Under the pieces are notes generated by a model that was not told the DNA's origin, made no database searches, and saw nothing but the letters and a program-made list of their open reading frames with translations. Both the position numbers and the translations under genes were made by a program. This document shows, piece after piece, positions 22,760-35,956 of a stretch of DNA of 64,000 nucleotides. Source of the DNA: Calliopsis andreniformis (Eukaryota > Arthropoda > Insecta > Hymenoptera > Andrenidae); assembly GCF_051401765.1 (NCBI RefSeq), contig NW_027480591.1, positions 310,001 to 374,000 on the forward strand, given 5' to 3'. Position 1 is the first letter of the stretch, and each line of letters starts with the position of its first letter.

Positions 22760-25500
22760 AATCCTCAATCCTCAATCCTCATTCTTCAATCCTCAATACC
22801 CAATCCTCAATCTTCAATCCTCAATCCTCAATCCTCAATCCACAATCCTCAATCCTCATCCTTCAATCCTCAATACCCAATCCTCAATCTTCAATCCTCA
22901 ATCCTCAATTCTCAATACTCAATCCTTAATCCTTAGACCCCAAACATCAATATTCAACCCTCAGCCCTCGTCCTCAATCCACAACCCTCAATCCTCAGTC
23001 CTCAATATTCACTCATCAATATTCAATCTTCAATCCTCAATCCTCAATCCTCAGTCCTCAATCCTCAATCCTCAATCTTCAATCCTCAAACCTCAATCCT
23101 CAATACTCAATCCTCAATCTTCAATCCTCAATACTCAATCTTCAATCCTCAATCCTCAATACTCAATCCTCAATCCTCAACCCTCAATACACAATCCTCA
23201 ATACTCAATCCTCAATCTTCAATCTTCAATCCTCAATACTCAACCTTCAATCCTCAATCCTCAATCCTCAATCCTCAATTCTCAATCTTCAATCCTCATT
23301 CTTCAATCCTCAATACCCAATCCTCAATCTTCAGCCCTCAGTCCTCAATCATCAATTCTCAATCCTCAATCCTCAATCCTCGTTCCTCAAACATCAATAT
23401 TCAACCCTCAGTCCTCGTCCTCAACCACAACCCTCAATCGTCAAACCTCAATCCCCAATCCTCAATCTTCAGTGCTCAATCCTCAATCCTCAATCCTCAA
23501 TCCTCAATCCTCAATCCTCAATCCTCAATCTTCAATTCTCAATACTCAATCTGCAATCCTCAATCCTCAAACCTCAATCCTCAATCATCATTCTTCAATC
23601 CACTATACCCAATCTTCAATCTTCAATCCTCAATCCACAATCCTCAATTCTCAATCTTCAATCCTCAATCCTCGGACCTCAAACATCAATATTCAACCCT
23701 CAGTCCTCGTCCTCAATCCACATCCCTCAATCCTCAGTCTTCAATATTCAATCATCAATTTTCAATCTTCAATCCTCAATCCTCAATACTCAATCCTCAG
23801 TCCTCAATCCTCAATATTCAATCCTCAATCCTCAATCCTCAATACTCAATCTTCAATCTTCAATCCACAATACTCAATCTTCAATCCTCAATCCTCAATC
23901 CTCAATCCTCAATCCTCAATCTTCAATCCTCAATACTCAATCTTCAATCATCAATCCTCAATCCTCAATCGTCAATCCTCATTCATCAAACCTCAATACC
24001 CAACCCTCAATCTTCAATCCTCAATCCTCAAGCCTCAATCCTCAATCCTCATTCTTCAATCGTCAATACCCAATCCTCAATCATCAGTCCTCAATCCTCA
24101 ATCCTCAATTCTCAATCCTCAATCCTCAGTCCTCAGTCCTCAAACCTCAATACTCAACCCTCAGCCCTCATCCACCATCCTCAATCCTCAATCCTCAATC
24201 CTCAATCTTCAATCCTCAATACTCAATCTTCAATCCTCGATCCTCAATCCTCAATCCTCAATCCTCAATCCTCAGGCATCAATACTCAATCTTCAATACT
24301 CAATCCTCAATCCTCAATCCTCAATCCTCAACCCTCAATCCTCATACCTCAAACCTCAATCCTCAACCCTCTGTCCTCATACTCAATTCTCAATTCTCAA
24401 TCCTCAATCCTCAATCATCAATCTTCAATCCTCAATAATCAATCTCCAATCCTAGATACTCAATCCCCAATCTTCGATCCTTAATCCTCAATCTTCAATC
24501 CTCAATCCCCAGTCCTCAATCTTCAATCCTCAATGCTCAATCCTCAATCCTCAATCCTCAGTCCTCAATCCTCAATCCTCAATACTCAAACCTCAATCAT
24601 CAATCATCATTCTGCAACCCTCAATACCCAATCCTCAATCTTCAATCCTCAATCCACAATCCTCAATTCTCAATCCTCAATCCTCAATCCTCAGACCTCA
24701 AACATCAATATTCAACCCTCAGTTCTCGTCCTCAATCCACAACCCTCAATCCTCAGTCCTCAATATTCAATCATTCAATTTTCAATCTTCGATCCTCAAT
24801 CCTCAATCCTCAATCCTCAGTCCTCAATCCTCAATCTTCAATCCTCAATCCTCAATCCTCAATACTCAATCTTCAATCTTCAATCCTCAATACTCAATCC
24901 TCAATCTTCAATCCTCAATCCACAATCCTCAATTCTCAATCCTCAATCCTAAATCCTCAGACCTCAAACATCAATATTCAACCTTCAGTCCTCGTCCTCA
25001 ATCCACAACCCTCAATCCTCAGTCCTCAATATTCAATCATCAATTTTCAATCTTCAATCCTCAATACTCAATCCTCAATCCTCAGTCCTCAATCCTCAAT
25101 CCTCAGTCTTCAATCCTCAATACTGAATCTTCAATCCTCAATCCTCAATCCTCAATCGTCAATCCTCATTCTTCAATCTTCAATACCCAATCCTCAATCT
25201 TCAATCCTCAATCCTCAATCCTCAATCCTCAATCCTCATTCTTCAATCCTCAATACCCAATCCTCAACCATCAGTCCTCAATCCTCAATCCTCAATTCTC
25301 AATCTTCAATCCTGAATCGCCAGTCCTCAATCTTCAATCCTCAATGCTCAATCCTCAATCCTCAATCATCAATCCTCAATCCTCAATCCTCAATCCTCAA
25401 TCCTCAATCCTCAATCCTCAATCCTGAGTCCTCAATGTTCAATCCTCAATACTCAATCTGCAATCCTCAATCCTCAATCCTCAATCCTCAATCTTCAATT
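22760..25500. repeat. ~2.7-kb block shared with 48,580-51,317 and partly 53,970-56,500
   Basis: The order of variants matches 48,580-51,317 at offset 25,822 and 53,970-56,500 at about 31,213. Landmarks include TCAACCACAACCC near 23,430 (a double six-base monomer), CCACTATACCC near 23,602 and TCTGTCC near 24,370. It contains no gene. Open frames such as 23,472-24,455 recur exactly at 49,294-50,277 and 54,685-55,668 because the block was copied. Confidence 0.85.
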
Positions 25501-27150
25501 CTCAATACTCAATCTGCAATCCTCAATCTGCAATCCTCAATCCTCAAACCTCAATCCTCAATCATCATTCTTCAATCCTCAATACCCAATCTTCAATCTT
25601 CAATCCTCAATCTTCAATCTTCAATCCACAATACTCAATCTTCAATCCTCAATCCTCAATCCTCAATCCTCAATCCTCAATCTTCAATCTTCAATCCTCA
25701 ATACTAAATCTTCAATCCTCAATCCTCAATCCTCAATCATCAATCCTCAGTCTTCAATCCTCAATACTCAATTCTCAATCCTCAATCCTCAAACCTCAAT
25801 CCTCAACCGTCAGTCCTCATTCTCCATCCTCAATTCTCAATCCTCAATCCTCAACCTTCAATCCCCAATACTCAATTTTCAATCCTCAATCTTCAATCCT
25901 CAATACTCAATCTGCAATCCTCAATCCTCAAACCTCAATCCTCAATCATCATTCTTCAATCCTCAATACCCAATCCTCAATCTTCAATCCTCAATCCTCA
26001 GTCCTCAATTCTCAATCCTTAATCCCTAATCCTCAGACCTCAAACATCAATATTCGACCCTCAGTCCTCGTCCTCGAACCACAACCCTCAATCCTCAATC
26101 CTCAATATTCAACCATCAATACTCGAACTTCAATCCTCAATCTTCAATCCTCAATACTCAATCTCCAATCCTCAATCCTCAGCTCTCAATCCTCAATCCT
26201 TAATCCTCAGGCATCAATACTCAATCTTCAATATTCAATCCTCAATCGTCAATCCTCAATCCACAATCCTCAAACTTCAATACTCAATACTCAATCTTCG
26301 ATCCTTAATCCGCAATCCTCAATCCTCAATCCTCAATCCTCAATCCTCAATATTCAATCCTCAATACTCAATCTTCAATCATCAAACCTCAATCCTCAAT
26401 CCTTAGTCGTCAATCCTCAATCCTCAATCCTCAACCTTCAATCATCAATATTCAATCTTCAGTCCTCAATCCTCAATCCTCAATCCTCAATCCTCAATCC
26501 TCAATGTTCACACCGCAATACCCAATCCTCAATCTTCAATCCTCAATCCTCAAACCTCAATCCTCAATTCTCAATACTCAGTCGTCAATTCTCACTCCTC
26601 AAACCTCAATCCTGAATCCACAATCCTGAATCCTCAATCTTCAGACCTCAGTCCTCAACAATCAGTCGTCAATTCTCAATCCTCAATAGAATATCATCAA
26701 TTCACACATTTCAATACTCAATACTCAATCTGCAATCTTCAAATCTCTATCCTCAAACATCAATTCTCATCACTCAACCCTCAACATTCAGTCCCCAATC
26801 CTCAATCTTCAATCCTCAATCCTCAATCTTCAATGCTCCATCCTCAATCCTCAATCCTCAATCCTCAACCCTCAATTCTCAATCCTCAATCCTCAATCCT
26901 CAATCTTCAATCCTCAATAATCAATCTCCAATCCTAGATCCTCAATCCCCAATCTTCAGTCCTTAATCCTCAATCTTCAATCCTCAATCCCCAGTCCACA
27001 ATCTCCAATCCTCAATGCTCAATCCTCAATCCTCAATCCTCAGTCCTCAATCCTCAATCCTCAATCCTCAGGCATCAATACTCAATCTTCAATACCCAAT
27101 CCTCAATCCTCAATCCTCAATCCTCAATCCTCAACCCTCAATCCTCATTC
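25500..27150. repeat. Mosaic of short copied segments
   Basis: About 25,500-25,990 resembles 21,280-21,770. About 26,000-26,380 resembles 22,340-22,720 at offset near 3,660 (both carry ATTCGACCC and CAGCTCTC). About 26,380-26,820 is shared with 56,917-57,350, including a module B. About 26,830-27,150 resembles 30,140-30,460. The repeated switching suggests several small copying or crossover events. Confidence 0.65.
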
Positions 27151-27153
27151 CTC

Positions 27154-30150
27154 AATCTTCCTTCATCAATATTCAACCTTCAATCCTCAATACACAATCC
27201 TCAATGTTCAATCCTCAATACCCAATCCTCAATCTTGAATTCTCAATCCTCAATCCTCAATCCTCAATCCTCAATCCTCAATCCTCAATCCTCAGTCCTC
27301 AAACCTCAATCCTGAACCCTCAATCCTGAATCCTCAATCTTCAGCCCTCATTCCTCAACAATCATTTGTCAATCCTCAATCCTCCAAAGAATATCATCAA
27401 TTCACAGTTTTCAATACTCAATACTGAATCTGCAATCTTCAAGTCTCTGTCCACAAACATCAATTCTCATCACTCAACCCCCAACACTCAGTCCCCAATC
27501 CTAAATATTCAATCCTCAATCCTCAATCCACAATCCTCAACCTTCAATCCTCAATCCTCAATCTTCAATCATCAATAGTCAATCTTTCATCCTCAATCTT
27601 CAATCCTCAATCCTCAATCCTTAATCCTCAATCTTCAACCCTCAATCCGCAATCCTCAATCCTCAATCCCCAATCTTCAATCCTTAATCCTCAATCTTCA
27701 ATCCTCAATCCCCAGTCCTCAATCTCCAATCCTCAATGCTCAATCCTCAATCCTCAATCCTCAGTCCTCAATCCTCAATCCTCAAACCTCAGGCATCAAT
27801 ACTCAATCTTCAATACTCAATCCTCAATCCTCAATCCTCAATCCTCAATCCTCAACACTCAATCCTCATTCCTCAAACCTCAATCCTCAACTCTCAGTCC
27901 TCATTCTCAATTCTCAATTCTCAATCCTCAATCCTTAATCGTCAATCTTCAATCCTCCATAATCAATCTCTAATCCAAGATCCTCAATCCCCAATCTTCA
28001 ATCCTTAATCCTCAATCTTCAATCCTCAATCCCCAGTCATCAGTCTTCAAACCTCAATGCTCAATCCTCAATCCTCAACCGTCAGTCCTCGTCCTCAATC
28101 CTCAACACTCAATCCTCAATACTCAATCTTCAATCATCAATACTCAATCTTCAATCCTCAATACTCAATCCTCAATCGTCAATCCTCAATCCCCAATCCT
28201 CAATCTTCAATGCTCAATCCTCAATCCTCAAACCTCAATCCTCAATCCTCAATCTTCAATCCTCAGTAATCAATCTTCAATCCTCAATCCTCAATCCCCA
28301 ATCCTCAATCCTCAATCCTCAATCCTGAATACTCATCCTTCAATCCTCAATACCCAATCCTCAATCTTCAATCCTCAATCCTTAATCATCAATTCTCAAT
28401 ACTCAATCCTCAATCCTCAGGCCTCAAACATCAATATTCCACCCTCAGAACTCGTCCTCAATCCACAACCCTCAATCCTCAATCCTCAATCTTCAATCAT
28501 CAATAGTCAATCTTTAATTCTCAATCTTCAATCCTCAATCCTCAATCCTTAATCCTCAATCTTCAACCCTCAATCCTCAATCCTCAATCCTCAATCCTCA
28601 TTCTTCAATCCTCAATAATCAATCTCCAATCCTAGATCCTCAATCCCCAATCTTCAATCCTTAATCCTCAATCTTCAATCCTCAATCCCCAGTCCTCAAT
28701 CTCCAATCCTCAATGCTCAATCCTCAATCCTCAATCCTCAGTCCTCAATCCTCAATCCTCAATCCTCAGGCATCAATACTCAATCTTCAATACTCAATCC
28801 TCAATCCTCAATCCTCAATCCTCAATCCTCAACCCTCAATCCTCATTCCTCAAACATCAATCCTCAACTCTCAGTCCTCATTCTCAATTCTCAATCCTCA
28901 ATCCTCAATCCTCAATCGTCAGTCTTCAATCCTCAATAATCAATCTCCAATCCAAGATCCTCAATCACCAATCTTCAATCCTTAACCCTCAATCTTGAGT
29001 CCTCAATCCCCAGTCACCAATCTTGAATCCTCAATGCTCAATCCTCAATCCTCAACCGTCAGTCCTCGTCCTCAATCCTCAACACTCAATACCCAATCCT
29101 CAATCTTCAATCATCAATACTCAATCTTCAATCCTCAATACTCAATCCTCAATCGTCAATCGTCAATCCTCAATCTCCCAATCCTCAATCTTCATGCTCA
29201 ATCCTCAATCCTCAATCCTCAATCCCTCAATCTTCAATCCTCAATACTCAATCTTCAATCCTCAATCCTCAATGCTCAATCCTCAATACTCAATCCTCAA
29301 TCGTGAATCCTCAATCTTCAATCCTCAATACCCAATCCTCAATCATCAATCCTCAATCTTCTATCATCAATTCTCAATCCTCAATCCACAGTCATCAGGC
29401 CTCAAACATCAATATTCAACCCTCAGTCCTCGTCCTCAATCCATAACCCTCATCCTCAATCCTCAATCTTCAATCATCCATATTCAACATTTAATCCTCA
29501 ATCCTCAATCCTCAATCCTCAATCCTCAATCCTCAATCCTCAATCCTCAATCCTCAACCTTCAACCCTCAATCCTCAATCCTCAATCCTCAATCCTCAAT
29601 CTTCAATCCTCAATACTCAATCTTCAATCCTCAATCCTCAATCCTCAATCCTCAATCCTCAATCCTCAATCCTCAATCCTCAATATTGAATTCTCAATAC
29701 TCAATCTTCAGTCATCAATCCTCAATCCTCAATCCTCAGTCCTCAATCCTCAGTCATCAATCCTCAATCTTCAATACTCAATCGTCAATCCTTAGTCCTC
29801 AATCCTCAATCCTCAATCCTCGTTCCTCAAACCTCAATCCTCAACTCTCAGTCCTCATTCTCAATTCTCAATTCTCAATCCTCAATCCTCAATCGTCAAT
29901 CTTCAATCCTCCATAATCTATCTCCAATCCAAGATCCTCAATCTCCAATCTTCAATCCTTAATCCTCAATCTTCAATCCTCAATCCCCAGTCCTCAATCT
30001 CCAATCCTCAATGCTCAATCCTCAGTCCTCAATCCTCAGTACTCAATCCTCAATCCTCAATCCTCAGGCATCAATACTCAATCTTCAATCGTCAATACTC
30101 AATCCTCAATCGTCAATCGTCAATCCCCAATCCTCAATCTTCAATGCTCC
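27154..30150. repeat. Copy of 9,720-12,480 plus the 13,862 segment
   Basis: The start at 27,154 matches 9,721 (AATCTTCCTTCATCAATATT), after a flank of different origin. The offset is 17,433, becoming 17,440 after about 29,200. From 30,011 the sequence follows the variant seen at 13,862 (offset 16,149). It contains a module B at about 27,386. A cluster of single-base indels lies at 29,170-29,455. Confidence 0.82.
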
Positions 30151-30179
30151 ATCCTCAATCCTCAATCCTCAATCCTCAA

Positions 30180-31180
30180 CCCTCAATTCTCAATCCTCAA
30201 TCCTCAATCCTCAATCTTCAATCCTCAATAATCAATCTCCAATCCTAGATCCTCAATCCCCAATCTTCAGTCCTTAATCCTCAATCTTCAATCCTCAATC
30301 CCCAGTCCACAATCTCCAATCCTCAATGCTCAATCCTCAATCCTCAATCCTCAGTCCTCAATCCTCAATCCTCAATCCTCAGGCATCAATACTCAATCTT
30401 CAATACTCAATCCTCAATCCTCAATCCTCAATCCTCAATCCTCAACCCTCAATCCTCATTCCTCAAACCTCAATCCTCAACTCTCAGTCCTCATTCTGAA
30501 TTCTCAATTCTCAATACTCAATCTTCAATCCTCAATCCTCAATGCTCAATCCTCAATACTCAATCCTCAATCGTGAATCCTCAATCTTCAATCCTCAATA
30601 CCCAATCCTCAATCTTCAATCCTCAATTCCCAATCGTCAATCTTTAATCCTCAATGCTCAATCGTCTATCCTCAACAGTCAGTCCTCGTCCTCAATCCTC
30701 AACACTCAATCCCCAATCCTCAATCTTCAATCATCAATACTCAATCTTCAATTCTCAATACTCAATCCTCAATCGTCAATCCTCAATCCCCAATCCTCAA
30801 TCTTCAATCCTCAATCCTCAATCCTCAATCCTCAATCCTCAATCCTCAATCTTCAATCCTCAATACTCAATCTTCAATCCTCAATCCTCAATGCTCAATC
30901 CTCAATACTCAATCCTCAATCGTGAATCCTCAATCTTCAATCCTCAATACCCAATCCTCAATCTTCAATCCTCAATCTTCAATCATCAATTCTCAATCCT
31001 CAGTCCACAATCCTCAGGCCTCAAACATCAATATTCAACCCCCAGTCCTCGTCCTCAATCCATAACCCTCAATCCTCAATCCTCAATCTTCAATCATCAA
31101 TATTCAACATTTAATCCTCAACCCTCAATCCTCAATCCTCAATCCTCAATCCTCAATCCTCAATCCTCAATCCTCAATCT
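30180..31180. repeat. Copy of 16,240-17,240 (offset 13,944 bp)
   Basis: The match runs from the CCTAGATCC landmark (30,247 versus 16,303) to a switch near 31,182. There TCAATCTTCAACCC replaces TCAATCTTCAATCCTCAATC. Confidence 0.82.
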
Positions 31181-34100
31181 TCAACCCTCAATCCTCAATC
31201 CTCAATCCTCAATCCTCAATCCTCAATCTTCAATCCTCAATAAGCAATCTTCAAACCCCAGTCCTCAATTCTCAATCCTCAATCCTCAATGTTCAATCCT
31301 CAATACTCAATCTTCAATCGTCAATCGTCAATCCCCAATCCTCAAACTTCAATGCTCAATCCTCAATCCTCAAACCTCAATCCTCAATCCTCAATCTTCA
31401 ATCATCAATACTCAATCTTCAGTCCTCAATACTCAATCCTCAATCGTCAATCGTCAATCCCCAAACCTCAATCTTCAATGCTCAATCCTCAATCCTCAAT
31501 CCTCAATCCTCAATCCTCAATCTTCAATCCTCAGTACTCAATCTTCAATCCTCAATCCTCAATCCTCAATCCTCAATCCTCAATCCTCAATCCTGAATCC
31601 TCAATCTTCAATCCTCAATACCCAATCCTCAATCTTCTATCCTCAATCCTCAATCATCAATTCTCAATCCTCAATCCTCAATCCTCAGGCCTCAAACATC
31701 AATATTCAACCCTCAGTCCTCGTCCTCAATCCACAACCCTCAATCCTCAATTCTCAATCTTCAATCATCAATATTCAATCTTTAATCCGCAATCCTCAAT
31801 CCTCAATCCTCAATCCTTAATCCTCAATCTTCAACCCTCAAGTCTCAATCCTCAATCCTCAATCCTCAATCTTCAATCCTCAATAATCAATCTCCAATCC
31901 TAGATCCTCAATCACCAATCTTCAATCCTTAATCCTCAATCTTCAATCCTCAATCCCCAGTCCTCAGTCTCCAATCCTCAATGCTCAATCCTCAATCCTC
32001 AATCCTCAGTACTCAATCCTCAATCCTCAATCCTCAGGCATCAATACTCAATCTTCAATCGTCAATACTCAATCCTCAATCGTCAATCGTCGATCCCCAA
32101 TCCTAAATCTTCAATGCTCAATCCTCAATCCTCAATCCTCAATCCTCAACCCTCAATCCTCAATCCTCAATCCTCAATCCTCAATCTTCAATCCTCAATA
32201 ATCGATCTCCAATCCTAGATCCTCAATCCCCAATCTTCAATCCTTAATCCTCAATCCTGAGTCCTCAATCCCCAGTCATCAATCTTTAATCCTCAATGCT
32301 CAATCCTCTATCCTCAACAGTCAGTCCTCGTCCTCAATCCTCAACACTCAGTCCTCATTCTCAATTCTCAATTCTCAATCCTCAATCCTCAATCGTCAAT
32401 CTTCAATCCTCAATAATCAATCTCCAATCCTAGATCCTCAATCACCAATCTTCAATCCTTAATCCTCAATCTTCAATCCTCAATCCCCAGTCCTCAATCT
32501 CCAATCCTCAATGCTCAATCCTCAATCCTCAATCCTCAGTACTCAATCCTCAATCCTCAATCCTCAGGCATCAATACTCAATCTTCAATCGTCAATACTG
32601 AATCCTCAATCGTCAATCGTCAATCCCCAATCCTCAATCTTCAATGCTCCATCTCCAATCTTCAGTCCTTAATCCTCAATCTTCAATCCTCAATCCCCAG
32701 TCCTCAATCTCCAATCCTCAATGCTCAATCCTCAATCCTCAATCCTCAGTCCTCAATCCTCAACCCTCAATCCTCAGGCATCAACACTCAATCTTCAATA
32801 CTCAATCCTCAATCCTCAATCCTCAATCCTCAACCCTCAATCCTCATTCCTCAAACCTCAATCCTCAACTCTCAGTCCTCATTCTCAATTCTCAATTCTC
32901 AATACTCAATCTTCAATCCTCAATCCTCAATGCTCAATCCTCAATACTCAATCCTCAATCGTCAATCCTCAATCCCCAATCCTCAATCTTCAATCCTCAA
33001 TCCTCAATCCTCAATCCTCAATCCTCAATCCTCAATCCTCAATCGTGAATCCTCAATCTTCAATCCTCAATACCCAATCCTCAATCTTCAATCCTCAATC
33101 TTCAATCATCAATACTCAATCTTCAATTCTCAATACTCAATCCTCAATCGTCAATCCTCAATCCCCAATCCTCAATCCTCAATCATCAATCCTCAATCCT
33201 CAATCCTCAATCCTCAATCTTCAACCCTCAATCCTCAATCCTCAATTCTCAATCCTCAATCTTCAATCCTCAATAAGCAATCTTCAAACCCCAGTCCTCA
33301 ATTCTCAATCCTCAATCCTCAATATTCAATCCTCAATACTCAATCTTCAATCGTCAATCGTCAATCCCCAATCCTCAATCTTCAATGCTCAATCCTCAAT
33401 CCTCAATCCTCAATCCTCAATCCTCAATCTTCAATCATCAATACTCAATCTTCAGTCCTCAATACTCAATCCTCAATCCTCAATCCTCAATCCTCAATCC
33501 TCAATCCTCAATCCTTAATCCTCAATCTTCAACCCTCAAGCCTCAATCCTCAATCCTCAATCCTCAGTCCTCAATCTTCAATCCTCAATAATCAATCTCC
33601 AATCTTAGATCCTCAATCCCCAATATTCAATCCTTCATCCTCAATCTTCAATCCTCAATCCCCAGTCCTCAATCTCCAATCCTCAATGCTCAATCCTCAA
33701 TCCTCAATCCTCAGTACTCAATCCTCAATCCTCAATCCTCAGGCATCAATACTCAACCTTCAATCATCAATCCTCAATCCTCAATCCACAATCCTCAACC
33801 TTCAAAGCTCAAACCTCATTCCTCAACCCTCTGACATTATCCTCAACCCTCAATCCTCAATCCTCAATCTTCAATCCTCAATACTCAGTCTTTAATCCTC
33901 AATCCTCAGTCCTCAAACCTCAATTCTGAATTCTCAGTACTCAAACATCAATCCACAATTCTCAGTCCTCAGTACTCAACCATCCTCAACTCTCAATACT
34001 CAACAGAATATCCTGAATTCTCAGGAATCAACACACAAACCTCAACCCTCAACCCTCAGCCCTCATCCTCCATCCTCAATCCTCAATCTTCAATCCTCAA

Positions 34101-34250
34101 TACTCAATCATCATTCCTCAAACCTCAATTCTCAACCCTCCGTCCTCATCCTCAATTCTCAATTCTCAATCCTCAATCCTCAATCCTCAATCGTCAATCC
34201 CCAATAATCAAGCTCCAATCCTAGATCCTCAATCCCCAATCCTCAATCCT
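31180..34250. repeat. Block first seen here, re-used at 42,615-45,740
   Basis: Internally, about 31,865-32,116 and 32,395-32,646 are near copies 530 bp apart, sharing TCAATCACCAATC and TCAATCGTCAATCGTC. The block carries a CTCTGACATTATCC landmark (about 33,829) and a module A hairpin at 34,011. It is repeated at offset 11,431 up to about 32,960 and 11,626 afterwards. Confidence 0.78.
34011..34026. repeat. Module A inverted repeat, 6-bp arms
   Basis: TCCTGA-ATTC-TCAGGA. The right flank reads ATCAACACACAAACC, so the seventh pair is lost. It has an exact counterpart at 45,637. Confidence 0.8.
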
Positions 34251-34371
34251 TAATCCTCAATCTTCAATCCTCAATCGCCAGTCCTCAATCTTCAATACTC
34301 TATACTCAATCCTCTATCCTCAATCCTCAATACTCAGCCATCAATCCTCAATTCTCAATGCTCAATAGAAT

Positions 34372-34389
34372 ATCCTGAATTCTCAGGAT
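34372..34389. repeat. Module A inverted repeat, 7-bp arms
   Basis: Copy of 17,345-17,362 with identical arms and loop. Confidence 0.85.
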
Positions 34390-34978
34390 TCAACACACAA
34401 ACCTCAACCCTCGACACTCAGCCCTCATCCTCCGTCCTCAATCCTCAATCCTCAATCCTCAATCTTCAATCCTCAATACTCAATCTTCAATCGTCAATCC
34501 TCAATCCTCAATCCTCAATCCTCAATCCTCAGGCATCAATACTCAATCTTCAATACTCAATCCTCAATCCTCAATCCTCAATCCTCAACCCTCAATCCTC
34601 ATTCCTCAAACCTCAATCCGCAACCCTCAGTCCTCATCTTCAATTCTCAATTCTCAATCCTCAATACTCAATCCCCAATATTCAATCCTCAATAATCAAT
34701 CTCCAATCCTGGATCCTCAATCCCCAATCTTCAATCCTCAATCCTCAATCCTCAATCCTTAATCCTCAATCGTCAATCTTCAATCCTAGATACTCAATCT
34801 TCAATCCTCAATCCTCAATCTTCAATCCTCAATACTCAATCTTCAATCCTCAATCCTCAATCCTCAATCCTCAATCCTCAATCCTCAGTCATCAATCCTC
34901 AATCTTCAATACTCAATCCTCAATCCCTAATGCTCAATACTCAACCATCAATCCTCAATCATCAGTACTCAATAGAAT

Positions 34979-34996
34979 ATCCTGAATTCTCAGGAT
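34979..34996. repeat. Module A inverted repeat, 7-bp arms
   Basis: Copy of 17,952-17,969 with identical arms and loop. Confidence 0.85.
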
Positions 34997-35938
34997 TCAA
35001 TACTCAAACCTCAATCCGCAACCCTCAGCCCTCATCCTCCATCCTCAACCCTCAATCCTCAATCCTCAATCCTCAATCCTCAATACTCAATCTTCAATCA
35101 CCAATCCTCAATACTCAATGCTCAATCCTCAATCCTCAGGCATCAATACTCAATCTTCAATACTCAATCCTCAATCCTCAATTCTCAATCCTCAATCCGC
35201 AACCCTCAATCCTCATTCCTCATACCTCAGTCCTCAACCCTCAGTCCTCATCCTCAATTCTCAATTCTCAATCCTCAATCCTCAATCTTCAATCTTCAAT
35301 CCTCAATCCTCAAACCTCAATCCTCTACCGTCAGTCCTCTTCCTCAATCCTCAAACCTCAAACCTCAATCCTCAATATTCAATCATCAATACTCAATCTT
35401 CAATCCTCAATCCTCAATCCTCAATCCTCAGTCCTCAATCCTCAATATTCAGCACACAAACCTCAGCCATCAATCCTCAATACACAACCATCAATCCTCA
35501 ATTCTCAATACTCAATAGAATATTCTGAGATCGCATGGTTCAATACTCAACCCACAATATTCAATAATCAAATCTCAATCCTGAATCTTCAATCCTCAAT
35601 ACTCAATTTCAACCCTCAATTCTCAGTCCTCAATCCTCAGTGCTCAGTCCTCAGTCGTCAAACCTCAATCCCCGACCCTCAGCCCTCATCCTCAATCCTC
35701 GGTCCTCAATCCTCAGTCCTCAGTCCTCAAACCTCAATCCTCGACCCTCAGACATCATCCTCAACCATCAATCATCAATCCTCAATCCTCAATCTTCAAT
35801 CCTCAATATTCAATCTTCAATCCTCAACCCTCAGTCCTCAAACCTCAATTCTGAATCCTCAATACTCAACCTTCAAACCTCAATCCTCAGTCCTCAGTAC
35901 TCAACCATCAACACTCAATTCTCAATACTCAATAGAAT

Positions 35939-35956
35939 ATCCTGAATTCTCAGGAT
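35939..35956. repeat. Module A inverted repeat, 7-bp arms
   Basis: Copy of 18,912-18,929 with identical arms and loop. Confidence 0.85.

Larger units (their letters stand above)
17240..22760. repeat. ~5.5-kb block, source or first copy of 34,250-39,580
   Basis: The block begins near TCAATCGCCAGTCC and includes three module A hairpins and one diverged module C core. It matches 34,250-39,580 at offset 17,027 up to about 19.2 kb and at 16,817 afterwards. The change of 210 bp is explained by the tandem duplication at 19,017-19,436. Its right half (19,920-22,760) occurs a third time at 45,745-48,580. It holds no gene, despite a 702-codon open frame. Confidence 0.85.
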
